Positions 1 through 7,824 of a stretch of 64,000 nucleotides of DNA are shown here, in pieces. The DNA comes from Amycolatopsis anabasis. Its GTDB lineage: Bacteria; Actinomycetota; Actinomycetes; Mycobacteriales; Pseudonocardiaceae. The translations under genes and the position numbers were made by a program. Below the pieces are notes generated by a model that did no database searches, was not told where the DNA came from, and was given only the letters and a program-made list of their open reading frames with translations. The stretch's first letter is position 1; each line of letters opens with the position of its first letter. The stretch covers positions 124,001 through 188,000 of the forward strand of contig NZ_VTHK01000001.1 of assembly GCF_009765355.1 (NCBI RefSeq), in the 5' to 3' direction.

Positions 1-319
1 GCTGCTTGTCCAGGTGGCCGTAGAGCAGCACGGTTCCCTTGTCCTCGGCGCCCTCGCTCGCGGGCACGTCGAGCAGCAGCACCGGAGTGTGCCCCGGCAA
101 CTCGACGACCTCGATCTTCGCGCCCGGGATCGGTCGCGCGGCGAGCCAGTTCCGCACGTGGTCGATCGCCGCCGCCAGCTGACCGGTTCGCGCCCAGTCG
201 GCGTCGAAGGCCGGGGACAGGGCGGGGATCTCGACCAGGCCGGACAGGCTCGGGAGAACCTCGCCGGCCCAGTTGGTCAGGACGGTTTCGCGTACGGTTC
301 GCTGCTCCACGTCCGCCAT
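1..319 (-). CDS. M20-family metallopeptidase, N-terminal part (cut by window edge)
   Basis: Only the first 106 codons are in the window; the rest lies to the left. The ATG at 319 opens MADVEQRTV and the frame reads through IPALSPAFDADW and ends at LLYGHLDKQ, the first metal-ligand motif (H-x-D) of M20/M28-type zinc peptidases. The same stretches occur in the complete gene just upstream on this strand (327-1739), so the two are tandem paralogues, separated by only 7 bp and probably cotranscribed. Substrate cannot be told; M20 members include carboxypeptidases, dipeptidases and deacylases. Confident for family, not for substrate. Confidence 0.85.
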   Translation of the reverse strand, partial: MADVEQRTVRETVLTNWAGEVLPSLSGLVEIPALSPAFDADWARTGQLAAAIDHVRNWLAARPIPGAKIEVVELPGHTPVLLLDVPASEGAEDKGTVLLYGHLDKQ

Positions 320-326
320 CCTGCCA

Positions 327-1739
327 TCACGAGAAGGCGTGCGAATGCAGGATGCGGGCGATCGCCTCGGTGACCCGTTCGGTCTGGACGAGATGCAGCC
401 ATTCGTCCGGTACGTGCGCGTTGTTCCCCGGCCCGCGCGGACCGGTGGCCACGAACTGGGCGTCCGGATAGGCCCGCGCGAACAGCCCGAGGAACGGGAT
501 CGTCCCGCCCAGCCCGTTCGCGCGCCACGGCTTCCCGAACACCACGGCACTCGTTTCGTCCAAAGTGGACTTCAGCCAGGGGGCGAGCGGCGGCGCGTTC
601 CAGCCGGTGGCCGCGCCGGTGCGGGTGATCTCGGCCCGCGCGCCGAACGGCACGTCCGCGCGCAGCGCGCGTTCGACCGCCGCGAGCGCGGCCGGGCCGT
701 CGACCGTGGGCGGCAACCGCAGGCTGAGCTTCAGGCTGGTGTAGGGGCGCAGCACGTTCCCGGCGTCGGCGAGGCCCGGCAGCCCGTCCGCGCCGGTGAT
801 CGAGAGCGTGGTCCGCCAGGTGTTGCCGAGGATCAGCTCGACCGGATCGTCGGCGACCGGCCGGACGCCCTCGGCCAGCGGGATCTCCGGCACGAGCAGG
901 CCCTCGGCGACCGCCGCCCGCACCTCGGCGAGCCGGTCCGGCGGCACCTCGGCGAGCAGTTCGGGCAGCCGGATCGCGCCCGTGCGCGGATCCTCGATGC
1001 GGTCCAGCAGTTCCCGCAGGATCCGGAACGAACTCGCGACCACGCCGCTCGCGTGCCCGGAGTGCACCCCGGCCTTCAGCACCCGCACGGTCAGGTCGAG
1101 GAACGCGATCCCGCGCAGCGAGGTGGCCAGCCACAACCGCTCGTAGTCGCCGCCCGCGGTGTCCAGGCAGACGACCAGCCCGACCCGGCCGAGGTCGTCG
1201 CGCAGGTGCGCCAGGTACGCGGCCAGGTCCGGGCTGCCGGACTCCTCGCTGGTCTCCAGCAGCAGCACGGTCCGGGCATGCGCGCCGCCCGCCGCGTGCA
1301 GCGCCTCCAGCGCGGTGGCCGCCGCGAACGCCGCGTAGCCGTCGTCGCCCGCGCCGCGCCCGTAGAGGCGGCCGTCCTTTTCCACCGGTGTCCACGGATC
1401 GAGGCCGGGCGACCACACCCCGGCGGGCGGCTGCTTGTCCAGGTGCCCGTAGATCACCACGGTGTCGGCGTTCGTCGCGTCCCCGGTCGCCGGGAGGTCG
1501 GCCAGCAGCAGCGGGGTCCGCCCCTCGAGCTGCACGACTTCGATTCTCATGGTCGGCGCCAGGCGGGACTCCAGCCAGTCGCCGACCAGCGCGACCGCGG
1601 CGTGCAGGTTCTTGTGGTGGACCCAGTCGGCGTCGAAGGCGGGCGAGAGCGCGGGGATGCGGACGAACTCGCGCAGGCCGGCCAGGGCTGCACCGCTCCA
1701 GGCCTGCCGCACGGTGTCCCGGAGGAGGTGCGGGTCCAT
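327..1739 (-). CDS. M20-family dipeptidase/carboxypeptidase-like metallohydrolase
   Basis: 470 residues from ATG (MDPHLLRDTVRQ). Motifs in order: YGHLDKQP (zinc ligand His and catalytic Asp), GRGAGDDGYA (bridging Asp), LLETSEESGS (general-base Glu pair), a central dimerisation/lid domain, and a C-terminal GNNAHVPDEW that supplies the last ligand His. This is the M20 arrangement of cytosolic dipeptidases; no signal peptide is visible. The frame stays open upstream of the chosen start, but that extension is basic, Cys-rich and unlike the family. First gene of a two-gene tandem with the partial paralogue at 1-319. The substrate is unknown. Confidence 0.85.
   Translation of the reverse strand: MDPHLLRDTVRQAWSGAALAGLREFVRIPALSPAFDADWVHHKNLHAAVALVGDWLESRLAPTMRIEVVQLEGRTPLLLADLPATGDATNADTVVIYGHLDKQPPAGVWSPGLDPWTPVEKDGRLYGRGAGDDGYAAFAAATALEALHAAGGAHARTVLLLETSEESGSPDLAAYLAHLRDDLGRVGLVVCLDTAGGDYERLWLATSLRGIAFLDLTVRVLKAGVHSGHASGVVASSFRILRELLDRIEDPRTGAIRLPELLAEVPPDRLAEVRAAVAEGLLVPEIPLAEGVRPVADDPVELILGNTWRTTLSITGADGLPGLADAGNVLRPYTSLKLSLRLPPTVDGPAALAAVERALRADVPFGARAEITRTGAATGWNAPPLAPWLKSTLDETSAVVFGKPWRANGLGGTIPFLGLFARAYPDAQFVATGPRGPGNNAHVPDEWLHLVQTERVTEAIARILHSHAFS
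558..570. repeat. Dispersed dyad GTCCAAAGTGGAC
   Basis: A strict GTCCA-N3-TGGAC copy inside the M20 peptidase gene. See the finding on this motif for the other copies. Confidence 0.5.
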
Positions 1740-2107
1740 CCCACGATCGTGACACGAACACGCGGTGGCGCACGTCACACTCTCGGTCGCCGGCGTACGC
1801 GGTGACGCACTCCCGCCACCGCCCGGAGCACGCCCGACCGCCATGTCGAGCCTGGCTTGAACCCCCGACTTTCGGCGGGCACATCGTCGGGCTTCCAAGC
1901 GTTTTCCCAGCTCAACACTGGTTTCTCAGCAACAAATCAGCATCGGCGACTCACCAGAACAGCCCAGTCCATGCCAGGATGGCCGCGTGAACCGTCACCG
2001 CCGACGGTGACCCGAGCGCTTCGGACCCGATGCGCAGGAGCCCGTCGGCGCCGTCGTTGCGGCCGCCACAAGCGGCTGCGCGGCACTGACACCGAGGAGA
2101 CAAGCGC
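1740..2107. other. Intergenic region between divergent M20 and bkdA genes
   Basis: 368 bp holding the promoters of two divergent units. I see no convincing -35/-10 pair, tRNA or hairpin. The stretch around 1905-1945 is locally AT-richer than its surroundings and is the likeliest promoter zone. A GAGGAG ribosome-binding site at 2094-2099 serves the ATG at 2108. Confidence 0.5.
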
Positions 2108-3316
2108 ATGTCCTCTGCCGAACAGTGGACGCACCCTGAGCCTGGCGCCGGGCCCGCCGCACAAGCGGCACAACCGTCCCGAGAACAGGTGATTGCGGGT
2201 TTGCGAGCAACGAACGAAGGCGGCGCTGAGCTCACTCAGCTGCTGACCCCCGAGGGCGAGCGTGTCGACTCGCCGCAATTCGACTCCTACGTCGCCGACG
2301 TCGATGCCGAAGTGCTGCGCGGGCTGTACCGCGACATGGTGCTGGTCCGGCGTGCCGACCGCGAGTCCAACGCGATGCAGCGGCAGGGGCAGCTGGGCAT
2401 CTGGGTTCCGCTGCTCGGCCAGGAAGCCGCGCAGATCGGCTCCGGCCGGGCCCTGCGGAAGCGGGACATGGCCTTCCCCAGCTACCGCGAGCACGGCGTG
2501 GCGTTCACCCGCGGCGTCGACTTCAAGGAGCTGCTCGGGATCTTCCGGTGCAGCGACCAGAGCGGCTGGGACTTCCAGGCCCACGGCTTCCACCCGTACA
2601 CGATCGTCATCGGCAACCAGGTGCTCAACGCGGCCGGCTACGCGATGGGCCAGAAGTTCGAGGGCAAGGTCGGCGACGACGACGGCGAGGCGACCATCGT
2701 CTACTTCGGCGACGGCGCGACCAGCCAGGGCGACGTGCACGAGGGCTTCGTCTGGGCCGCGGTGTACGACGCGCCGCTGGTGTTCTTCTGCCAGAACAAC
2801 CAGTGGGCGATCTCCGAACCGACCGAGCGCCAGTCGCGGCTCCCGCTCTACCAGCGCGCCCGCGGTTACGGCTTCCCCGGCATCCGTGTCGACGGCAACG
2901 ACGTGCTGGCCTGCCTCGCGGTGACCCGCTGGGCGCTCGACGAATGCCGCCACGGCAACGGCCCGGTGCTGATCGAGGCGTTCACCTACCGGATGGACGC
3001 GCACACCACGACCGACGACCCCACCCGCTACCGGCTCTCCGAGGAGCTCGAGGTGTGGAAGCACAAGGACCCGATCGAGCGGGTCCGCGTGCACCTGGCC
3101 CGCAACGGCCTGGCGGATCAGGACTTCTTCGACAAGGTCCAGGCCGAGGCCGACGACTTCGCCGCGGACCTGCGCGACTTCTGCTTCAACATGCCCGATC
3201 CGCCGCCGGAGCGGATCTTCAGCGAGGTCTACGCCGAGCCGTCGCCGGTGCTGGACGCCCAGCGCGAGGAGTACCTGGCCTACCTCGCCGGGTTCGCCGA
3301 GGCGGGTGGTCACTGA
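2108..3316 (+). CDS. bkdA: Branched-chain 2-oxoacid dehydrogenase E1 component, alpha subunit
   Basis: 402 residues. Thiamine-diphosphate-dependent decarboxylating subunit of a 2-oxoacid dehydrogenase complex. The ThDP/Mg motif is clear: GDGATSQGDVHEG followed about 26 residues later by CQNNQWAIS. The YRMDAHTTTDDPTRYR loop resembles the HSTSDD loop of branched-chain E1alpha more than the pyruvate type, which is why the branched-chain name is preferred over pdhA. Start ATG 2108 has GAGGAG 8 bp upstream. The N-terminal 45 residues are low-complexity and family-typical. The stop overlaps the E1beta start by one base (TGATG), so the subunits are translationally coupled. Pyruvate as substrate is not excluded. 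Confidence 0.9.
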   Translation: MSSAEQWTHPEPGAGPAAQAAQPSREQVIAGLRATNEGGAELTQLLTPEGERVDSPQFDSYVADVDAEVLRGLYRDMVLVRRADRESNAMQRQGQLGIWVPLLGQEAAQIGSGRALRKRDMAFPSYREHGVAFTRGVDFKELLGIFRCSDQSGWDFQAHGFHPYTIVIGNQVLNAAGYAMGQKFEGKVGDDDGEATIVYFGDGATSQGDVHEGFVWAAVYDAPLVFFCQNNQWAISEPTERQSRLPLYQRARGYGFPGIRVDGNDVLACLAVTRWALDECRHGNGPVLIEAFTYRMDAHTTTDDPTRYRLSEELEVWKHKDPIERVRVHLARNGLADQDFFDKVQAEADDFAADLRDFCFNMPDPPPERIFSEVYAEPSPVLDAQREEYLAYLAGFAEAGGH

Positions 3317-4344
3317 TGGCCGCGCCGGTTAAGTCCACAGTAGACAGTGCGCACTCGACCGTGCAGAAGCTGACCATCGGCAAGGGCCTGAACCTGGGCC
3401 TGCGCACGGCGATGGAAGCCGACGACAAGGTGATCATTCTCGGGGAGGACGTCGGCAAGCTCGGCGGCGTCTTCCGGATCACCGACGGGCTGCAGAAGGA
3501 CTTCGGCGAGCAGCGCGTGCTGGACACCCCGCTCGCCGAGTCCGGGATCATCGGCACCGCGGTCGGGCTGGCCGTGCGCGGGTTCCGCCCGGTGTGCGAG
3601 ATCCAGTTCGAGGGGTTCATCTTCCCCGGCTTCGACCAGATCTCCAGCCAGCTCGCGAAACTGCACTACCGTTCGCAGGGCCGGATCAAGATGCCGGTGG
3701 TCATCCGGGTGCCGTTCGGCGGCGGGATCGGCGCGGTGGAGCACCACTCCGAATCGCCGGAATCGCTGTTCTCGCACATTCCCGGGTTGAAGGTGGTCTC
3801 CTGCTCCAACCCCGCCGACGCGTACTGGATGATCCAGCAGGCCATCGCCTGCGACGATCCGGTGCTGTTCTTCGAACCGAAGCGGCTGTACCACTCGGGC
3901 GCCGTGCGCGCCGAGGTGGACACCGCGGCCACGCCCGATCCGCTGTTCGCCTCCCGGGTGGTCCGCCAGGGCACCGCGGCGACGGTGGTCGCCTACGGGC
4001 CGTCGGTGAAGGTCTGCCTGGACGCCGCGACCGCGGCCGCCGAGGAGGGCACCTCGCTCGAGGTGATCGACCTGCGCACCCTGTCCCCGCTCGACCTCGG
4101 CCCGGTCTTCGAATCGGTGCGCCGCACCGGCCGCCTCATCGCGGTCAGCGAGGCGCCGTCGGAGTCGTCGCTCACCTCGGAAATCGCCGCGCGCGTGCAA
4201 CAGGAATGCTTCTACTCGCTGGAGGCCCCCGTCCTCCGGGTGACCGGATTCGACACGCCGTACCCGCCGAGCAAGCTCGAGGAGGAGTACCTCCCCGATC
4301 TGGACCGGGTGCTGCACGCCGTCGACCGTTCGCTCAGCTGGTGA
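3316..4344 (+). CDS. bkdB: Branched-chain 2-oxoacid dehydrogenase E1 component, beta subunit
   Basis: 342 residues; partner of the preceding E1alpha in an alpha2beta2 E1. Family signatures: ILGEDVGKLGGVFRIT (ThDP contact Glu), LDTPLAESGIIGTAVGLAVRGFRPVCEIQF, and the C-terminal transketolase domain with EVIDLRTLSPLD and DTPYPPSKLEEEYLPD. The ATG shares its A with the E1alpha stop. The first 16 residues (around KSTVDSAHSTV) use codons rare for this genome and contain a copy of the dispersed GTCCA/TGGAC dyad at 3333-3349. The gene is followed after 16 bp by E2. Confidence 0.9.
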   Translation: MAAPVKSTVDSAHSTVQKLTIGKGLNLGLRTAMEADDKVIILGEDVGKLGGVFRITDGLQKDFGEQRVLDTPLAESGIIGTAVGLAVRGFRPVCEIQFEGFIFPGFDQISSQLAKLHYRSQGRIKMPVVIRVPFGGGIGAVEHHSESPESLFSHIPGLKVVSCSNPADAYWMIQQAIACDDPVLFFEPKRLYHSGAVRAEVDTAATPDPLFASRVVRQGTAATVVAYGPSVKVCLDAATAAAEEGTSLEVIDLRTLSPLDLGPVFESVRRTGRLIAVSEAPSESSLTSEIAARVQQECFYSLEAPVLRVTGFDTPYPPSKLEEEYLPDLDRVLHAVDRSLSW

Positions 4345-4360
4345 AGGGGGATTCGCACAG

Positions 4361-5713
4361 ATGCCCGAGTACAAGCAGTTTCCCCTTGCCGACACGGCGG
4401 AGGGGCTGACCGAGGCCGACATCCTCACCTGGCACGTAAAGCCGGGCGACGAGGTGACGGTCAACCAGATCGTGGTCGAGGTGGAGACCGCGAAGGCCGC
4501 GGTGGAACTCCCGATCCCGTGGGCGGGTGTGGTCACCGAGCTGCACGTCGAGCCGGGGCAGACCGTCGAGGTCGGCACCCCGATCCTCACCATCGACGTG
4601 GACCCGAACGGCACGGCGGCGCCCGCGCCCTCGGCCAACGGCTCCGCCGCCGCGGCCGAGGAACCTGCCGAAGAAGAGGAGATGAAACCCCTCGTCGGCT
4701 ACGGCTCGAAGAAGGTCGTCGCCAAACGGCGTCCGCGCAAGGAAACCACCGCCGAACCGCCCGCCGCGCAACCGCCCGCGGCGGCTGTGGCCCCGGCGCC
4801 GAGCGCTCCGGCACCGAGCGCGCCGGAGCCCAGGGGTGGGTACGTGCCGCTGGCGAAGCCGCCGGTGCGCAAGCTCGCCAAGGACCTCGGCGTCGATCTG
4901 CACTCGCTGACCGGGTCGGCGGACGGCGGCGTGATCACCCGCGACGACGTGCGGCGGGCGGCGAGCGGGGCACCCGCCGACACACCGTCCACTGTGGAGG
5001 GTTACGACCCGGCGACCCGGGAGCGCCGGGTGCCGATCAAGGGTGTGCGCAAGAAGACCGCGCAGGCCATGGTGGCCAGCAAGTTCACCGCGCCGCACGT
5101 CACCGAGTTCCTCACCGTCGACGTCACGCCGATGATGGAACTGCGGGCGAAGCTGAAGAACAGCCCGGAGTTCGCGGGCGTGAAGCTGACCCCGCTGGCG
5201 TTCGCGGCCAAGGCCATGTGCCTGGCGGCGAAGCGGACGCCGGACGTCAACGCGGTGTGGGACGAGGAGAACCAGGAGATCGTCTACAAGGACTACGTCC
5301 ACCTGGGCGTGGCCGCGGCGACTCCGCGCGGGCTGATCGTGCCGAAGATCCGGGACGCGGACGGGCTTTCGCTCCTGGAGCTGGCGCGGGCGCTGGAAGA
5401 ACTCACGGCCACCGCGCGCGCGGGCAAGACCACACCCGGCGACATGATCAACGGCACGATCACCATCAGCAACGTGGGCGTGCTCGGGGTGGACACCGGG
5501 ACGCCGATCATCACCCCCGGTGAGTCGGCGATCCTCGCGTTCGGCTCGATCAAGGACACCCCGTGGGTGGTGGACGGGGAGATCAAGGTCCGCAAGGTGC
5601 TGCAGCTCGCGCTGAGCTTCGACCACCGGTTGATCGACGGTCAGCAGGGCGCGGAGTACCTCGCCGACGTCGGCGCGCTGCTCGCCGATCCGGCGATCGC
5701 CTTCACTTACTAG
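4361..5713 (+). CDS. bkdC: Dihydrolipoyllysine acyltransferase (E2) of the 2-oxoacid dehydrogenase complex
   Basis: 450 residues. One lipoyl domain at about residues 2-80 with the lipoylated Lys45 in ETAKA, an Ala/Pro-rich linker, a peripheral-subunit-binding domain near 165-200 (PPVRKLAKDLGVDLHSLTGS), and a catalytic acyltransferase domain ending in SFDHRLIDG, where His422 and Asp426 of the H-x3-D-G motif are the catalytic pair. A single lipoyl domain matches actinobacterial branched-chain E2. A GGGG ribosome-binding site lies in the 16-bp spacer after E1beta. No lipoamide dehydrogenase gene follows, so E3 must come from elsewhere. The 3' end overlaps the convergent small gene by 11 bp. Confidence 0.9.
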   Translation: MPEYKQFPLADTAEGLTEADILTWHVKPGDEVTVNQIVVEVETAKAAVELPIPWAGVVTELHVEPGQTVEVGTPILTIDVDPNGTAAPAPSANGSAAAAEEPAEEEEMKPLVGYGSKKVVAKRRPRKETTAEPPAAQPPAAAVAPAPSAPAPSAPEPRGGYVPLAKPPVRKLAKDLGVDLHSLTGSADGGVITRDDVRRAASGAPADTPSTVEGYDPATRERRVPIKGVRKKTAQAMVASKFTAPHVTEFLTVDVTPMMELRAKLKNSPEFAGVKLTPLAFAAKAMCLAAKRTPDVNAVWDEENQEIVYKDYVHLGVAAATPRGLIVPKIRDADGLSLLELARALEELTATARAGKTTPGDMINGTITISNVGVLGVDTGTPIITPGESAILAFGSIKDTPWVVDGEIKVRKVLQLALSFDHRLIDGQQGAEYLADVGALLADPAIAFTY

Positions 5714-6053
5714 GCGGCAGCTTCAGGTACGCGGTACCCCGCTCCAGGTCGATCCGGCTGCGGGGCGGGGCGCCGTCGTCCTCCTCCTGGGACATCACCA
5801 GTTCGACATCGCGCTGCCGCAGCTCGTTGCGCTTGGTTTGGTAGAGGAAGGCGAACATCTCCTCGGTGCCCAGCGCGGCGGCCATCCGCTTGCCGCCGCC
5901 CAGGCCGGAGGAGCTGTTCTCGCCCCGCCGCGGCTTCCACGGGATCCACCGGAACCGGCCCAGCCAGCCGCCGAACAGCTCGAAGATCACCGCGAAGAAG
6001 AGCAGCAGGAACAAACCCGGGATCGAGATCGCCACGACCAGGAGCATGTCCAT
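5703..6053 (-). CDS. Small membrane-anchored protein (DUF6191-like)
   Basis: 116 residues. One N-terminal hydrophobic segment (about residues 3-26, LLVVAISIPGLFLLLFFAVIF), then a basic cytosolic part (RWIPWKPRRG), and a conserved-looking tail with EMFAFLYQTKRNELRQRDVELVMSQE split by acidic residues. This resembles the short actinobacterial DUF6191 proteins of unknown function; the family name is from memory. It converges on bkdC with an 11-bp overlap. Its ATG lies within two bases of the ATG of the decayed hydrolase on the other strand, so the promoters must overlap that remnant. Confidence 0.65.
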   Translation of the reverse strand: MDMLLVVAISIPGLFLLLFFAVIFELFGGWLGRFRWIPWKPRRGENSSSGLGGGKRMAAALGTEEMFAFLYQTKRNELRQRDVELVMSQEEDDGAPPRSRIDLERGTAYLKLPPSK

Positions 6054-6300
6054 GACCGGCCAACGACCCGATCATGATCACGGTTCCGCGACGCTCGCTT
6101 TCCGCGAAGTCGGCACCCGCGGCGGCGTACCCGTGGTGCTGCTCCACGCGTTGGGCAGCACCGCTCGCACCTGGGACGGCTTCGCGGCACGGCTGGCGGT
6201 CGCCACGTCCTCGCCCAGGATCTGCGGGGACACGGCGGCAGCGGCGGCTGGTCGTCGAGGACACCCCGCCGCCACCCGAGACGCCGCCGGAACCTCACTG
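6052..6300 (+). pseudogene. Decayed alpha/beta hydrolase gene (three frame-shifted pieces with an internal deletion)
   Basis: Three pieces of one alpha/beta hydrolase are recognisable in three frames. From ATG 6052: FREVGTRGGVPVVLLHALGS then ARTWDGFAARLA (strand b3 and oxyanion HG-type loop). From 6207, next frame: VLAQDLRGHGGS (the D-x-RGHG motif). From 6242, third frame: RRLVVEDTPPPPETPP, which in intact relatives follows the nucleophile elbow by about 25 residues. The segment with the nucleophile Ser (GHSMGG) is missing, so roughly 60-70 codons were deleted between 6242 and GHG, plus a frameshift near 6204. No function can remain. The reconstruction is by eye against remembered family motifs. 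Confidence 0.7.
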
Positions 6301-6308
6301 TTCGCCGA

Positions 6309-6436
6309 GTCGGCACGATCCTGTTGCTCGAACGTGGAAAGCTGGCCGGAATCGCCGCCCGCGAGCAGCCGATGGAACTCGGCGGGCGGTATGCGGAGTT
6401 GTTCACACTGCGGGCTGGAGAGGGGAACACGTGCTC
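6309..6436 (+). pseudogene. Orphan C-terminal tail of an ABC exporter ATPase
   Basis: Frame from 6309 reads VGTILLLERGKLAGIAAREQ then PMELGGRYAELFTLRAGEG. The spacing matches the last 35-40 residues of an MsbA/LmrA-type ABC exporter (ADRI-VLE-G-L-E-GTH-ELL--GGRYAELF). Walker A, signature and Walker B parts are absent: the tail is fused directly to the wrecked hydrolase. The frame runs into the start of the methyltransferase at 6431. It suggests a lost exporter gene once stood directly upstream of the methyltransferase operon. Confidence 0.6.
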
Positions 6437-7210
6437 GATCCGTACTGGGTTTCGCGGTTCAGCGAGACCTTCGCGCGCCCGGCCTCCGCGGTGACCGAAC
6501 GGATCTGGGCGCGCGTCTACGGCGACGAGTACCCGGCCGGGCTCGGCATCCACAGCTACCTGTCGGTGACCGAACTGGAGAAGTTCGACGCCGAGCTGCG
6601 GCTGGCGCCGGGCGCGCTCCTGGTGGACGCGGGGTGCGGCCGGGGTGGCCCGGGCCTGTGGGTGGCGGCCCGGACCGGCGCCCGGCTGCTCGGCGTCGAC
6701 ATCGCGGAACCCGCGCTGGCGAGCGCCCGCGAGCGCGCGGCGGCCCTGGGGCTCGGCGAACGGGCCGAGTACCGCGTCGGTTCGTTCGACGCGCTGGGCC
6801 TGCCGGACGCGAGCGCGCGGGCGGCGATGAGCGTCGACGCGCTGCTGTTCGCCGAAGACAAGGCGAGTGCCCTGCGGGAGTTCGCCCGCGTCCTGGAGCC
6901 CGGTGGCCGCCTGTGCCTGACCACCTGGGACTACCACTCGCAGCCGGTGGGCCGGCCGCCGCAGGTGCCCGACCACCGGCCGCTGCTGGAAGCGGCCGGG
7001 TTCACCGTGCGCGAATACGCCGAAACCGAGGCGTGGCGGGAACGGCAGGCCAGGACCACCGAACTCCTGCTCGACGAGGTCGAGGAACTCGCCGCCGAAT
7101 CCGGGCGGGATCCCGCGGAACTGCGCTCGCGCATCGAGGAGATGAAGGCGACCAACGACTGCATGATCCGGCGGGTCTTTCTGGTGGCCGAACGGGAGGG
7201 AAGCCGATGA
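6431..7210 (+). CDS. Class I SAM-dependent methyltransferase
   Basis: 259 residues from GTG 6431, preceded by a GAGAGGGGA ribosome-binding site. The SAM-binding motif I is LLVDAGCGRGGPGLWVA, motif post-I LLGVDIAEPAL, and motif IV with the MSVDALLFAEDK acidic loop, followed by LEPGGRLCLTTWD. The C-terminal 80 residues form a helical cap (ATELLLDEVEELAAES region). It is of the UbiE/small-molecule type. ATGA overlap with the next ABC ATPase gene indicates a translationally coupled three-gene unit. Substrate is unknown; the exporter remnant upstream and transporter genes downstream hint at a small exported metabolite or peptide. Confidence 0.85.
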   Translation: MLDPYWVSRFSETFARPASAVTERIWARVYGDEYPAGLGIHSYLSVTELEKFDAELRLAPGALLVDAGCGRGGPGLWVAARTGARLLGVDIAEPALASARERAAALGLGERAEYRVGSFDALGLPDASARAAMSVDALLFAEDKASALREFARVLEPGGRLCLTTWDYHSQPVGRPPQVPDHRPLLEAAGFTVREYAETEAWRERQARTTELLLDEVEELAAESGRDPAELRSRIEEMKATNDCMIRRVFLVAEREGSR

Positions 7211-7824
7211 CCATCCTCGCGGAGGAACTGGGCGTCGCGGCCGGGGAGGACTGGCTGTTCCGCGAGCTGGATCTCGTGGTGGGTGAAGGCGAGTGCGCGG
7301 TGCTGACCGGGCCGAACGGCGCCGGGAAGTCGACCCTGCTGCGCTGCCTGTACGGCTCGCAAGCGCCGACCGAGGGCACGGTGACCGTCTGCGGCACGCC
7401 GCCGGACGAGCGGTCGCCCGCGTTCCGGCGGCGGGTGTCGGTGCTGCTCGACGATTCGGCGCTGTTCGACGAGCTCACCCCGCGCCAGCACCTGGACCTG
7501 CTGCTGCGGTCGTTCCCCGGGGTGGAGGTCCAGGCCGATCCGGGGCGGCTGCTCGCGTTCGCCGGGCTGGACCACCGCATCGACGTCCCGGCCGGGCAGC
7601 TGTCCGCGGGGCAGCGGCGCCGCCTGCTCCTGCTGGGCTGCGTCGCGCGGCCGCACGAGGTGCTGCTGCTCGACGAACCGGAACGCGCGCTCGACGCCGA
7701 GGGCCGGGAGTGGCTCGCGGACCTGATCACCGAGAGCACCCGCGCCGGGGCCGCGGTGGTCGCCGCCAGCCACTTCCGGCCGCTGGTCGACCAGGTCGCC
7801 GATTCCATCGTGGACTTCACATGA
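7207..7824 (+). CDS. ABC transporter ATP-binding protein
   Basis: 205 residues, a compact ATPase domain. Walker A is GPNGAGKSTLL (about residues 35-45), the signature is degenerate: QLSAGQRRRLLLL in place of LSGGQ, Walker B is VLLLDEPERALD, and the switch His is in AASHF. The LSAGQ signature is acceptable in CcmA-like small ATPases. It overlaps the methyltransferase by ATGA and the following membrane protein by ATGA, so all three are made together. It most likely energises the membrane protein at 7821-9131. Confidence 0.85.
   Translation: MTILAEELGVAAGEDWLFRELDLVVGEGECAVLTGPNGAGKSTLLRCLYGSQAPTEGTVTVCGTPPDERSPAFRRRVSVLLDDSALFDELTPRQHLDLLLRSFPGVEVQADPGRLLAFAGLDHRIDVPAGQLSAGQRRRLLLLGCVARPHEVLLLDEPERALDAEGREWLADLITESTRAGAAVVAASHFRPLVDQVADSIVDFT

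Noticed and set aside
273..1805. 510-codon + strand frame opposite the M20 genes.
   Set aside because: Opposite to conserved metallopeptidase motifs on the minus strand; low complexity.
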